Below, piece after piece: positions 1 through 7,945 of a stretch of 20,109 bases of DNA. Both the position numbers and the translations under genes were made by a program. A model generated the notes under the pieces. The model made no database searches. It was not told the DNA's origin and worked only from the letters and a program-made list of their open reading frames with translations. How positions within the stretch are numbered: the stretch's first letter is position 1; each line of letters starts with the position of its first letter. The stretch comes from VGDP01 sp040905845 (GTDB lineage: Bacteria; Pseudomonadota; Alphaproteobacteria; SP197), in NCBI GenBank assembly GCA_040905845.1, contig JBBDQV010000168.1, positions 1 through 20,109 of the forward strand. The letters are read 5' to 3'.

Positions 1-40
1 TGAGGGCGACCCGGAGGGTCGCGTCTCGAAGCACGGACGG
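1..40. repeat. Edge of a dispersed palindromic repeat
   Basis: Bases 6-22 form a 7-bp hairpin (GCGACCC, loop GGA, GGGTCGC). Just after it, bases 26-35 read TCGAAGCACG, the exact reverse complement of CGTGCTTCGA at 10999-11008 inside another hairpin. A shared core next to hairpins in two intergenic places suggests one family of REP-like elements, cut here by the window edge. No gene is visible between 1 and 116. Confidence 0.4.
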
Positions 41-104
41 GGTCCCTGGCACCGCCGCGTCCGTGCACAGCCACCCCGTTCCGTGTATACAGCCCGGGCC
101 GAAC

Positions 105-114
105 AAAGGAGGGG
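105..114 (+). promoter_or_regulatory. Strong ribosome binding site that fixes the hydrolase start
   Basis: AAAGGAGGGG lies directly upstream of the ATG at 117, with the AAGGAG core 5 bases away. It favours that start over the in-frame ATG at 63, which has no comparable site and would add 18 residues lacking homology-like character. Confidence 0.75.
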
Positions 115-116
115 TC

Positions 117-2144
117 ATGCGCATCGTCGAGAAGTTGCCGCGCACCTGGCGCGAGGTCGAGAACGTCTGGATTCCGGTGGGCAGGACCGGGCAGCGCATG
201 GCGGCGCGCCTGTGGTTGCCCGACGGCGCCGAGACGCGCCCGGTGCCGGCGATCCTGACGTACCTGCCCTACCGCAAGCGCGATTCGACCCGGGCGGGCG
301 ACGATCCCATGCACCGGTACTTCGCCGGGCACGGCTACGCGTGCCTGCGCGTGGACATGCGCGGCGCGGGCGATTCGGACGGCCTGATGGACGACGAGTA
401 CGCCGCCCAGGAGCTCAACGACGGCAAGGGCTTGATCGCCTGGATCGCGGCGCAACCGTGGTGCACCGGCAAGGTCGGCATGATCGGCAGCTCGTGGGGC
501 GGCTTCAACGCGCTCCAGATCGCCGCGCTGCGCCCGCCCGCGTTGAAGGCGATCGTCACCAACTGCTCGACCGACGACCGCTACACCGACGACATGCACT
601 GGATGGGCGGCTGCCTGTTGAACGACACGCTCGACTGGGGCTCGTCGTTCTTCGCCCGCCTGCACCGTCCGCCGGACCCGGAGATCGCCGGGGGGAACTG
701 GCGCGCCATGTGGATGGAACGGCTGGAGCAGGTCGCGCATCCGCTCGAAACCTGGGTCCGCCACCAGCGGCGCGACAGTTACTGGAAGCACGGCTCGGTC
801 AACGAGGACTACGGCGCGATCCGGTGCGCGGTGTTCGCGACCGGCGGCTGGATGGACGGGTATTCGAATGCGGTCCACCGCCTGCTCGCCAACCTGAAGG
901 TGCCGCGCCTCGGGCTGATCGGGCCGTGGGCGCACAAGTACGGGCACCAGGCCGCGCCCGGCCCGGCGATCGGCTATCTCCAGGAGTGCATGCGCTGGTG
1001 GGACCACTGGCTCAAGGGGCGCGACACCGGGATCATGAACGAGCCCATGCTGCGGGTCTGGATGCAGCAGGAGGTACCGCCCAAGGGCGACTACCCGACC
1101 TGCCCGGGGCGCTGGGTCGCCGAGCCCCACTGGCCCGCGCCGGCGATCAAGCCCAGGAAGCTGCACCTGAACGCGGGCGGTGCGCTCGGTGCGCGGGCGG
1201 GCAAGGCGACGACGCTGCGCCACGCCAGCGACCAAACGGTCGGGCTCGCCGGCGGCGAATGGTGCCCGCACGGCATCGGCGGCTCCGGCCCGCAGTACCC
1301 GACCGACCAGCGCGAGGACGACGCGCGCAGCCTGGTGTTCGAGACCGGGCCGTTGACATCGCCGGTCGAGATCCTGGGCCAGCCCTCGGTCACGCTTGCG
1401 CTCGCGGTCGACAAGCCCGTCGCCTATGTCGCGGTCCGGCTCAACGACGTGTTCCCCGACGGGCATGTGGCGCGGGCGAGCTTCGGCGTGCTCAACCTGA
1501 CCCATCGCAAGAGCCACGAGTTCCCGGAGCCGATGGCACCGGGCAAGCGGACGACCGTGCGCGTGGCCCTCAACGACATCGCGTACTCGTTCAGGCCGGG
1601 GCACCGGATCAGGGTCGCGATCTCGACGACCTACTGGCCGATGGTATGGCCGGCGCCCGAGCCGGTGACCCTGAGCCTCGCCACGGGTCGGAGCACGCTC
1701 GAGCTGCCGATCCGACGCCCGCGCGCGTCCGACCGCCGGATCGCGTTCGGCACGCCCGAGCAGGGCCCGCCCATGGCCAAGTCAGTGGTCGAGCCGCCGT
1801 CGTTCCATCGCATCATCGAGAAGGACGTCGGCACGGGCACGGTGACGATCCGCGCCGAGGAGAACGACGGCCGGTATGTCATCGGCGACACCGGCGTCGA
1901 GGTCGGCCGCTGGGTCAAGGAGCGGGTGGCGATCACCGAGGGCGACCCGCTCAGTGCCGTGACCGAGATGGGCTCGACGTTCAGCTACCGCAAAGGCGCG
2001 TGGGACACCAAGGTCCAAGGCACGTGCACCCTGCGCGCGACGAAGACCACGTGGCTGCTCTCGGCGCACCTGACCGCGCGGGAGGGCGACAAAAAGGTGT
2101 TCGAGCGGAAGCTCGACAAGACGATCAAGCGGGACTTGGTGTAG
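117..2144 (+). CDS. CocE/NonD-type alpha/beta hydrolase (X-Pro dipeptidyl-peptidase S15 superfamily)
   Basis: A 675-residue serine hydrolase of the S15/CocE superfamily, whose members cleave amides, esters or acyl-peptide bonds. The N-terminal half is the alpha/beta hydrolase domain: YRKRDS near residue 52, RGAGDSDG near 82, the nucleophile elbow GSSWGG with Ser126, a likely acid Asp247 in GGWMDGY and a likely base His273 in GPWAH. The C-terminal part (from about residue 310) looks like the PepX_C jelly-roll domain typical of the group. No signal peptide is evident, so it is probably cytoplasmic. The start at 117 follows a strong ribosome binding site; an in-frame ATG at 63 is less likely. 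It is followed 51 bases later by a VOC protein on the same strand. The substrate cannot be read from sequence; cocaine esterase, glutaryl-7-ACA acylase and peptidase activities all occur in this fold. Confidence 0.9.
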   Translation: MRIVEKLPRTWREVENVWIPVGRTGQRMAARLWLPDGAETRPVPAILTYLPYRKRDSTRAGDDPMHRYFAGHGYACLRVDMRGAGDSDGLMDDEYAAQELNDGKGLIAWIAAQPWCTGKVGMIGSSWGGFNALQIAALRPPALKAIVTNCSTDDRYTDDMHWMGGCLLNDTLDWGSSFFARLHRPPDPEIAGGNWRAMWMERLEQVAHPLETWVRHQRRDSYWKHGSVNEDYGAIRCAVFATGGWMDGYSNAVHRLLANLKVPRLGLIGPWAHKYGHQAAPGPAIGYLQECMRWWDHWLKGRDTGIMNEPMLRVWMQQEVPPKGDYPTCPGRWVAEPHWPAPAIKPRKLHLNAGGALGARAGKATTLRHASDQTVGLAGGEWCPHGIGGSGPQYPTDQREDDARSLVFETGPLTSPVEILGQPSVTLALAVDKPVAYVAVRLNDVFPDGHVARASFGVLNLTHRKSHEFPEPMAPGKRTTVRVALNDIAYSFRPGHRIRVAISTTYWPMVWPAPEPVTLSLATGRSTLELPIRRPRASDRRIAFGTPEQGPPMAKSVVEPPSFHRIIEKDVGTGTVTIRAEENDGRYVIGDTGVEVGRWVKERVAITEGDPLSAVTEMGSTFSYRKGAWDTKVQGTCTLRATKTTWLLSAHLTAREGDKKVFERKLDKTIKRDLV

Positions 2145-2195
2145 CGGCCCGGTGATGGGGTAGAATCGCCGGCGACACCACCGGAGAGCCACGCC

Positions 2196-2705
2196 ATGAT
2201 CAAGGGGCTGCACCACAACGCCTACCGCTGCCGCGACTCCGAGGCGACACGCGCGTTCTACGAGGGGTTCCTGGGCCTGCCGCTGGCCGGCACGCTCGAG
2301 ATCAAGGAGACCAAGAGCGGCCGGCGCACCGAGACCCTGCACACGTTCTACCGGCTCGACGACGGCTCGTTTCTCGCCTTCTTCGAGGCGCCCGACCAGC
2401 CGTTCGAGTTCAAGGACCAGCACGACTACGACCTGCACATCGCGCTCGAGGTGACGCCCGACGATCTCAAGGCGATGCTCGCGAAGGGCAAGGCGGCGGG
2501 CATCGAGACGCGCGGGGTCTCGGACCACGGGTTCATCGACTCGATCTACTTCCGCGACCCCAACGGCTACGTCATCGAGCTGACCGCGAAGCGGCCCGGC
2601 CACGACGCGGCCATGGACCCGAGACGCAACGGCGCGCGCGCCAAGCTGGACGCGTGGCAGGGGCGCAAGACCGCGGCGCGATCGGCGGCGAAGGCGCGCG
2701 CCTAG
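2196..2705 (+). CDS. VOC/glyoxalase-fold dioxygenase-like protein
   Basis: A 169-residue protein of the vicinal-oxygen-chelate superfamily (glyoxalase I, extradiol dioxygenases, bleomycin-resistance proteins). It shows the paired beta-alpha-beta-beta-beta pattern. The likely metal ligands are His6 or His7 in the opening LHH, His81 in DLHIALEV and Glu128 in the C-terminal signature FRDPNGYVIELT (119-130). Residues after about 139 form a basic, alanine-rich tail that is probably disordered. The start has GGAG about 10 bases upstream. It lies 51 bases after the CocE-type hydrolase on the same strand, so the two may be co-transcribed, although TAGAAT at 2160-2165 could be a weak -10 of its own. 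Whether it is a lyase, isomerase or dioxygenase is not decidable here. Confidence 0.85.
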   Translation: MIKGLHHNAYRCRDSEATRAFYEGFLGLPLAGTLEIKETKSGRRTETLHTFYRLDDGSFLAFFEAPDQPFEFKDQHDYDLHIALEVTPDDLKAMLAKGKAAGIETRGVSDHGFIDSIYFRDPNGYVIELTAKRPGHDAAMDPRRNGARAKLDAWQGRKTAARSAAKARA

Positions 2706-2832
2706 AGGGAACGTCCTACCGATCGCCGGGTCGTGGTTCCCGGATCGCGCCTGCTCGGGTATGGTCAGTCGAGTTTGATATGCAAACGCATTCGCGAAGT
2801 ACCGTCGCGTCATCCGGAGCAAGGGAGGCACC

Positions 2833-3993
2833 ATGACCGTCAAGACACCGATGTCCTCGGCGGAGTTCGAGGACAAGGTTCGCGCGGGCAAGCTGTCGCG
2901 CCGCGAGGCACACCGCATCCTGGCGTCGTTCGGCGTCGGCATGGCGCTGGCGCCGACGCTCACCACGGGAGCCGCCGCCAGCCCCGAGGACCAGCCGCTG
3001 TTCTTCACCTGGGCCGGCTACGACAGCCCCGAGTTCATGGTCCACTACGTCGCCAAGTACGGCGAGGAGCCGCGGTACACCTTCTTCGGCGACGAGGACG
3101 AGGCGTTCAACAAGATGCGCAGCGGCTTCAACCCGCACGTGACATACCCCTGCGGCGTCTCGCTCAAGCTGTGGAACGACGCCGGGCTTCTCGCCCCGAT
3201 CGACACGAGCAAGCTTTCGAACTTTCCCGACGTGCTCGACGTCTTCAAGGACGCGCCCAACTCGGTGGTGGACGGCAAGCGGCTCTACGTGCCCGAGGAC
3301 TGGGGCCAAACCTCGATGATCATCAGGACCGATCTCGCGCCCGAGTACGCCGACCCGGCGAACCAGACCTGGGCCGCCCTGTGGAACGAGAAGTACGCCG
3401 GCAAGGTGGCGATCACCGATTACTCCTACGAGGCGTTCGCCATCGCGGCACTGGTGCTGGGGTACGAGCCCTGGTCGCTGACGGCGGAGCAACGCGAGGC
3501 ATGCGCCGCGCTGCTGCGCAAGCAGGTGCCACTCAACCGCATGATCACGACCGACTCGACCATGCAGGGCCAGGCCATCGCCTCGGGTGAACTGGTCATC
3601 GCGGTGGGGACCAACGGGCTGCTTTCGGAGCTCGCCTCGCTGGCCGAGGTGTCGGGGGTCGAGTGGACCTGGGCGACGCCCAAGGAGGGCGCCATGACCT
3701 GGCACTGCGGCCTGTGCATCCATCCGGCCGCGATCGAGGACGGTATGGTCGACCGCTGCCACGACCTGATCGATTCGATGATCTCGCCGGAAGCGGGCGC
3801 GTTCGAGATCGGCAACTGGTACTACGGCCACGTCAACCGCAAGGCCTACGAGGGTTTCGACGACGCGTTCCTCCGTTCGATCGGCCAGGCCAAGGACGTC
3901 GAGGGGTTCCTCAAGGACTCGGTGTTCGTCCAGACCATGAACGAGCCCGAGAGGCTCGCCACCCAGTGGGAGGAGCTGAAGGCCGGGTTCTAG
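2833..3993 (+). CDS. Tat-exported PotD/PotF-like extracellular solute-binding protein
   Basis: A 386-residue periplasmic binding protein resembling polyamine-type ABC transporter receptors (PotD/PotF). The N-terminus has a long leader with twin arginines (SRREAH, Arg23-Arg24), then a hydrophobic stretch ending GAAAS near residues 47-50, which suggests Tat export. The mature start FFTWAGYDSPEF resembles the first strand of PotD-like proteins, and later segments (RLYVPEDWGQTSMIIRTD, TWAALWNEKYAGKVAITD) fit the domain-crossover pattern of this family. AGGGAGG lies 7 bases before the ATG. No permease or ATPase genes follow: the next feature is a repeat and then convergent genes. Its transporter partners must lie elsewhere, or the upstream hydrolase locus supplies a context I cannot see. 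The ligand is unknown. Confidence 0.87.
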   Translation: MTVKTPMSSAEFEDKVRAGKLSRREAHRILASFGVGMALAPTLTTGAAASPEDQPLFFTWAGYDSPEFMVHYVAKYGEEPRYTFFGDEDEAFNKMRSGFNPHVTYPCGVSLKLWNDAGLLAPIDTSKLSNFPDVLDVFKDAPNSVVDGKRLYVPEDWGQTSMIIRTDLAPEYADPANQTWAALWNEKYAGKVAITDYSYEAFAIAALVLGYEPWSLTAEQREACAALLRKQVPLNRMITTDSTMQGQAIASGELVIAVGTNGLLSELASLAEVSGVEWTWATPKEGAMTWHCGLCIHPAAIEDGMVDRCHDLIDSMISPEAGAFEIGNWYYGHVNRKAYEGFDDAFLRSIGQAKDVEGFLKDSVFVQTMNEPERLATQWEELKAGF

Positions 3994-4054
3994 GCGGCGT
4001 CTTCCCGTAGGGGCGGGTCCGAGACCGGCGAGCCTAAGTTCTGGCTCTTCAGCG

Positions 4055-4162
4055 TGTCATCCCCGGACGCCGCGAGAGCGGCGAACCGGGGAACCAGGGC
4101 GAGCGCTCGGATCAGTGGCCCTGGGCCCCCGGTTCGGCGCTACGCGCCGCCCGGGGGTGACA
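4055..4162. repeat. REP-like tandem hairpin element
   Basis: Two GC-rich hairpins with the same two-tier design lie in the 185-base gap between convergent genes. Hairpin 1 (4061-4091) pairs CCCCGG with CCGGGG outside and CGCCGC with GCGGCG inside (loop GAGA). Hairpin 2 (4126-4157) pairs CCCCCGG with CCGGGGG outside and CGGCGC with GCGCCG inside (loop TAC). The whole unit is bounded by TGTCATCCCCGG (4055-4066) and CCGGGGGTGACA (4151-4162), inverted with one mismatch. It may also terminate both converging transcripts, although no T-tract is present. Confidence 0.65.
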
Positions 4163-4178
4163 ACCGGGGGTGCCGCGA

Positions 4179-5384
4179 TCACACCATCGCGACGACCTCG
4201 ATCTCGGTCATCATGCCGTCGTAGGCGATCGAGGGCAGCGGCACGCCGGTCGAGCACGGGCCGGGCGCCGAGTAGAACGAGAACCGGGTCTGGGCGCTCG
4301 CCATCAGCGTCGTCTCGCTGGCGCCGCCGACGTAGAAGCAGTTGACCTTGGTCACGTCGTCGAGCGTGGCGCCGAAGCCGGCCAGCACCTTGGCGATGTT
4401 CTCCATCGAGGTCCTGGTCTGCTTCACCAGATCGCCCGGATCGAGGATCGTCGCCTTGGCGTCCATCGAGACCTGGCCGCCGACGAAGATGCGGTTACGG
4501 CACTTGAGGCCGTGCTTGTAAGGCAGGTGAATCGGCCAGTCCCAGTGCCCCTTGGGCCAGACGTGCTCGCGCGCGAGCCGCTTGCCGTCGGTGCCGAGCA
4601 TGGCCATCAGCTCCATCTCGGTCACGACGCCCGCCGGGTAGTGGCGCGGCACGGGGATGCCGGTGGCCGCTGGCCCCGGCTCGTTGAAGTAGCTCGCGCG
4701 CACGACGGCGGTTTGACGCCACTCCTCCATGCTGCCGCCCTTGCCGAGGTAATAGATGTTGAACTTGACCGCGTCGTCGAAGCCGGCGCCAAGCGCGCCG
4801 AGCGCCTTGCCCAGGCTCTCCATCACCAGCTTCGACTGGGCGACGCCGTCGCCCGGGTGCAGGGCCTTGCCCTTGGCGTCGAGCGCGCGCATGCCGCCCG
4901 TGAAGATCATCTCACCACAACGTACCGCGCTCGGCCACGGCGAGGCGTCGGAGCCGGCGGTCTTGCGCGCCATCGCCTTGCCGTTGGGCGCGCGCATGGC
5001 GTAGCCCTCGATCTCGACCCGCATGCCGGGAAACGCGAGCGCGTCCATGGGCACCGTGGTCATCACCGGGCGATTCTCGCCCGTGAAGCGCTCGGCGATC
5101 GCGGCCTGCATGCGCCGACCGTCGTCGCCGTCATCGACGTAGAACACGACCAGCTTGACCATGTCGTCGAGGCCGGCGCCGTAGGCGGCGAGCACGCGCT
5201 CGACCTCGTCCATGCAAATCTCGGTCTGCTTCGGGAGATCGCCCGGCGCGCGCAAGGTCCCCTTGGTGTCGAGCGCCACCTGGCCGCCGACGTGGATGGT
5301 GTCGCCGGCGCGCACGCCGAGCGAGGCCTTGACCGGAACGCTGAAATGCCACGAATCCGCCGGCCATACGCGCTGCTGCTTCAT
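4179..5384 (-). CDS. Triple RidA-domain (YjgF/YER057c/UK114) protein
   Basis: A 401-residue protein made of three successive RidA-like modules, at about 13-131, 150-263 and 282-401. Each repeats the same landmarks: VGGQV/FTGG, then GD..KQT or a variant, GAGLDD/GAGFDD/GATLDD, and a final VEIE/TEMEL/TEIEV strand. RidA proteins normally are about 130 residues, form homotrimers and hydrolyse reactive enamines/imines. Module 1 keeps the arginine expected in the active site (Arg105 in GENRPVMTTVP), whereas modules 2 and 3 have PGPAATG and PGPCSTG at that point, like Rid subfamilies lacking this arginine. GGGGGAG precedes the ATG. It lies 60 bases downstream of the MFS gene on the same strand, so they are probably one transcript. 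Confidence 0.85.
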   Translation of the reverse strand: MKQQRVWPADSWHFSVPVKASLGVRAGDTIHVGGQVALDTKGTLRAPGDLPKQTEICMDEVERVLAAYGAGLDDMVKLVVFYVDDGDDGRRMQAAIAERFTGENRPVMTTVPMDALAFPGMRVEIEGYAMRAPNGKAMARKTAGSDASPWPSAVRCGEMIFTGGMRALDAKGKALHPGDGVAQSKLVMESLGKALGALGAGFDDAVKFNIYYLGKGGSMEEWRQTAVVRASYFNEPGPAATGIPVPRHYPAGVVTEMELMAMLGTDGKRLAREHVWPKGHWDWPIHLPYKHGLKCRNRIFVGGQVSMDAKATILDPGDLVKQTRTSMENIAKVLAGFGATLDDVTKVNCFYVGGASETTLMASAQTRFSFYSAPGPCSTGVPLPSIAYDGMMTEIEVVAMV

Positions 5385-5444
5385 GGTGTCTCCCCCGTCA
5401 CGCGCTGAGCGTCTACAAGTTACACGAAGTCCGTCCTGGACGCG

Positions 5445-6614
5445 CTAGGCGCGCTGGCCGCGCAGAACGGCGATCACGGGCAGCGGCAGGAAGGCGAGGA
5501 GCAGCAGGCCGACCGCGACCGGAACGCCGGTTCGGGGCGCGAGCTCGAGCGCGAACCCGCCCATGGCCGGCCCCGCCATCATGCCCAGCCCCCAGAGGAC
5601 GCCGAACGCCGCGCTGGCCGAGGCGAGGTCGGGACCCCGGAAGCGGGCGCCGAGGATCGCCATGGCGACCGTGTAGAGCCCGCCGCGCACGGCGCCGTAG
5701 GCGAGGAAGAGCGCGTAACCGAAGACGGGCGCGGTCATGGCCGCGGGCATGGCGACCGTGCCGGCGAGCAGCACCAGGACCGCGCCGACCATCAGCTTGT
5801 GGCGGTCCATGTGGTCGGCGAGCCAGCCCGCGGGAAGCTGGCCGATGATGCCGCCGACGCTGAGCAGCACGAGATAGGTCAGCCCGGTCGACTCGTCGAG
5901 CCCGAGGCGCAGCCCGTAGAGCGGCAGAAAGGCGAGGATGATCCCGTCGGTCGCGGCGAACAGGCCGCAGGCGAGGATCGGCACCGGCGCGAGCAGGACG
6001 TAGCCGAGGACGCCGGTGGACGGCGTGCCCGCGAGCGCGGGCGCCTCGCGCCGGACCCACAGGACGGGAAGCGCGGAGGCCGCGGTGATCGCGGCCGCGA
6101 CCAGGAAGGGCAGCCAGCCGTGGCTGCCGGTCTGCGTCAGCACCAATGGCCCCACCGCGCCGCCCGAGGCGAGCGCCATGCTGTAGAGCGCGAGCACGCG
6201 CCCGCGCGTGCGCTCCTCGGCGACCTGGTTGACCCACGCCTCGCCGGTGATCCAAAGCATGGCGCCGGCGACGCCGAGCGCGAGGCGCAGCGGCAGCCAG
6301 GCCCAGAAATCCGGGTAGCTCGGGAACCCGACGTACGCGGCGACGCTGAGACCGAGCGCGATCAGGATCGGGCGCGCCGGCCCGTAGGCGCGCATCATCG
6401 CGGCGACCAGCGGCGCCATGGGCAGGCCGATGAGCGACTGCGCGGTGGCGCTGAGCCCGATCAGCGAGGACTCGACGCCCATGTTCTCGAGCGCGAGGCT
6501 GAGCAGTGGCGTGGTCATGCCGTAGATCAGGCTCGCCGCCGTCATGGCGGCGATCAGCGCGGCGAGGTTGCGGCGACGGTCCCGCTGGCTCAGGACCGCG
6601 GACGTGCTGGTCAT
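5445..6614 (-). CDS. MFS transporter, YcaD-like
   Basis: A 389-residue inner-membrane transporter with about 12 hydrophobic segments. The middle loop motif GWLADHMDRHKLM (263-275) is the cytoplasmic loop signature of the major facilitator superfamily. Segments GEAWVNQ (124-130), RTRGRVLALYSMALASGG (135-152) and GGLYTVAMAILGARF (311-325) resemble the YcaD subgroup. The substrate is unknown and the direction of transport cannot be inferred. The chosen ATG has only a weak AGGG upstream. The downstream triple-RidA gene, 60 bases away, suggests a shared transcript, perhaps handling a metabolite that yields reactive imines; this is inference. The next gene upstream (the OmpA-type protein) ends with its own terminator, so this gene probably has a promoter in 6615-6680. 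Confidence 0.88.
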   Translation of the reverse strand: MTSTSAVLSQRDRRRNLAALIAAMTAASLIYGMTTPLLSLALENMGVESSLIGLSATAQSLIGLPMAPLVAAMMRAYGPARPILIALGLSVAAYVGFPSYPDFWAWLPLRLALGVAGAMLWITGEAWVNQVAEERTRGRVLALYSMALASGGAVGPLVLTQTGSHGWLPFLVAAAITAASALPVLWVRREAPALAGTPSTGVLGYVLLAPVPILACGLFAATDGIILAFLPLYGLRLGLDESTGLTYLVLLSVGGIIGQLPAGWLADHMDRHKLMVGAVLVLLAGTVAMPAAMTAPVFGYALFLAYGAVRGGLYTVAMAILGARFRGPDLASASAAFGVLWGLGMMAGPAMGGFALELAPRTGVPVAVGLLLLAFLPLPVIAVLRGQRA

Positions 6615-6676
6615 GAGCCCTGTCGTGCCCGACCGGGCGGCCGCCCGTCAATCCAGCCCGAGGGACATGCCGAAAC

Positions 6677-6702
6677 GAAAAGGGCGGGCCAAGGCCCGCC
6701 CT
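6677..6702 (-). terminator. Rho-independent terminator of the OmpA-type gene
   Basis: Bases 6681-6702 form a perfect 10-bp stem (AGGGCGGGCC, two-base centre, GGCCCGCCCT). Read on the minus strand it is followed by TTTCGTTTCG, giving a T-rich tail. It begins 22 bases past the stop of the minus-strand OmpA-type gene and separates it from the MFS gene. Confidence 0.85.
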
Positions 6703-6724
6703 CTCCGTCTAAGCACGTCGACGA

Positions 6725-7786
6725 CTATTCGTAGACGATCTCGACCCGGCGGTTCTGCGGTTCCTTGACGCCGTCGTCGGTCGGCACCAGAGGCTCGCTC
6801 TCGCCCTTCCAGAAGACGCCGATCTCGGCTTCCGGGATGCCCTGGACGATGATCGCCGCCTTGACCGCGTCGGCGCGGCGTTGCGACAGGGCGAGGTTGT
6901 AGGCGTCCGAGCCCGAGCGGTCGGCGTGACCGGTCACGACGATGCGGGCGATGCCGAACTTCATGGCGTTCGCGGCCGCCTCGTTGATGACGGCCTGGGC
7001 GTCGGGCCGGATGTCGGACTTGTCGAAGTCGAAGAAGACGATGTAGGGGCCGGGCACCGACTCGGGCTCCGGTGGCGGCGGTGGCGGCGGCGCCGGCTCG
7101 GGCTCGGCCTCGGCGACCGGCTCGGGCGGCGGCGGCGGTGGCGGGGGCGGCGGCGCCAGGGTGAACCTGAGCCCGGCCAGCACGGTGTGCGCGTCGTACT
7201 CGACGTCGACCGAGACCCCGGTCGAGGTCGTCATGTCGAGGTCCTCGGAACGTAAGTAGCGGTAGTCGATGAACAGCTCGATCGTCTCGGTCAGGGCGTA
7301 GCCCAGGCCCGCGATGCCCTGGTAGGCGAAGCCGCCATCGTCGTCGTCGATAAACCCGCCGCCGATCGGCGTCACGTTGTCGAAGCCATGACGCAGCCAG
7401 CCGACGCCCGCGCCGACGTAGGGCGTGAAGTCGCTTTCGGTGTCGAAGCCGTAGAGCGCGTTGACCATGGCGTTGATCGTGTCGGTATCGCCGCCGCCGC
7501 CGGCGACGCCGGAAATGTCGCCCACGTCGTTGGCGCGGTAGCCGAGCTCGAGCTCGGTGCGAATCCCGTTGCCGTAGGCGTAGCCGATCGTGCCGACCGC
7601 GGCGAAGCCGAGGTCGAGCTCGGCGTCGGTCGCGATCCCGGTGCCGGTGACATCGATGTCGCTGCCAAGATCGACGCCGCCGCCGATCCCCAGGTACCAG
7701 CCTTGCTCTTGAGCAAGTGCCGGTGCGGCCAGTACGACCACGACGGCGCTCGAGGCCAAGAGGCGACGCAAGGTCATGGTTTTCAT
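6725..7786 (-). CDS. OmpA family outer-membrane protein with eight-strand-type barrel and peptidoglycan-binding domain
   Basis: A 353-residue envelope protein. A signal peptide (residues 1-25, ending APALA before QEQGW) leads into a beta-barrel region of about 185 residues, with alternating aromatic/glycine strands (GWYLGIGGGV, PYVGAGVGW, FIDYRYLRS) and a closing strand at TVLAGLRFTL. A proline-rich linker (212-242) with runs of 10 and 7 prolines joins it to the OmpA C-terminal domain: FFDFDKSDIRPDA (251-263) and TGHADRSGSDAYNLALSQRR (285-304), which carries the Asp and Arg that bind diaminopimelate in peptidoglycan. The start at 7786 follows GGAGGGAACC. A much longer open frame continues upstream to 9202 but runs antisense to greA and is rejected. 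It ties the outer membrane to the cell wall and is transcribed divergently from greA. Confidence 0.92.
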   Translation of the reverse strand: MKTMTLRRLLASSAVVVVLAAPALAQEQGWYLGIGGGVDLGSDIDVTGTGIATDAELDLGFAAVGTIGYAYGNGIRTELELGYRANDVGDISGVAGGGGDTDTINAMVNALYGFDTESDFTPYVGAGVGWLRHGFDNVTPIGGGFIDDDDGGFAYQGIAGLGYALTETIELFIDYRYLRSEDLDMTTSTGVSVDVEYDAHTVLAGLRFTLAPPPPPPPPPPEPVAEAEPEPAPPPPPPPEPESVPGPYIVFFDFDKSDIRPDAQAVINEAAANAMKFGIARIVVTGHADRSGSDAYNLALSQRRADAVKAAIIVQGIPEAEIGVFWKGESEPLVPTDDGVKEPQNRRVEIVYE

Positions 7787-7945
7787 GGTTCCCTCCGATG
7801 AGCGTTGCCCAACGTCCGCGTCGCCCATAAGGTAAGGCATCTCCCGGCGGGACACGAGCGCAGCGGGACCGGGTGGCGGATTTCGGTCACGATGTGGCTC
7901 GGCCGCAACAGCGACGCCGGCCCTATCAGGCACGAGGATGGTGAC
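7787..7945. promoter_or_regulatory. Divergent intergenic region between the OmpA-type gene and greA
   Basis: This 159-base gap must hold promoters in both directions. I see no convincing -35/-10 pair. The minus-strand ribosome site is GGAGGGAACC next to 7786; for greA, GAGG at 7934-7937 sits 8 bases before the GTG. Confidence 0.45.

Noticed and set aside
63..116. Earlier ATG for the CocE-type hydrolase
   Set aside because: The ATG at 117 has a near-ideal ribosome site and the extension lies over it.
1782..3008. A 408-codon minus-strand frame across the hydrolase end, VOC gene and binding-protein start
   Set aside because: Shadow of three real genes; no domain, no ribosome site.
4170..5408. 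A 412-codon plus-strand frame across the RidA gene
   Set aside because: Mirror of the triple-RidA gene, with His/Asp/Val-rich shadow composition.
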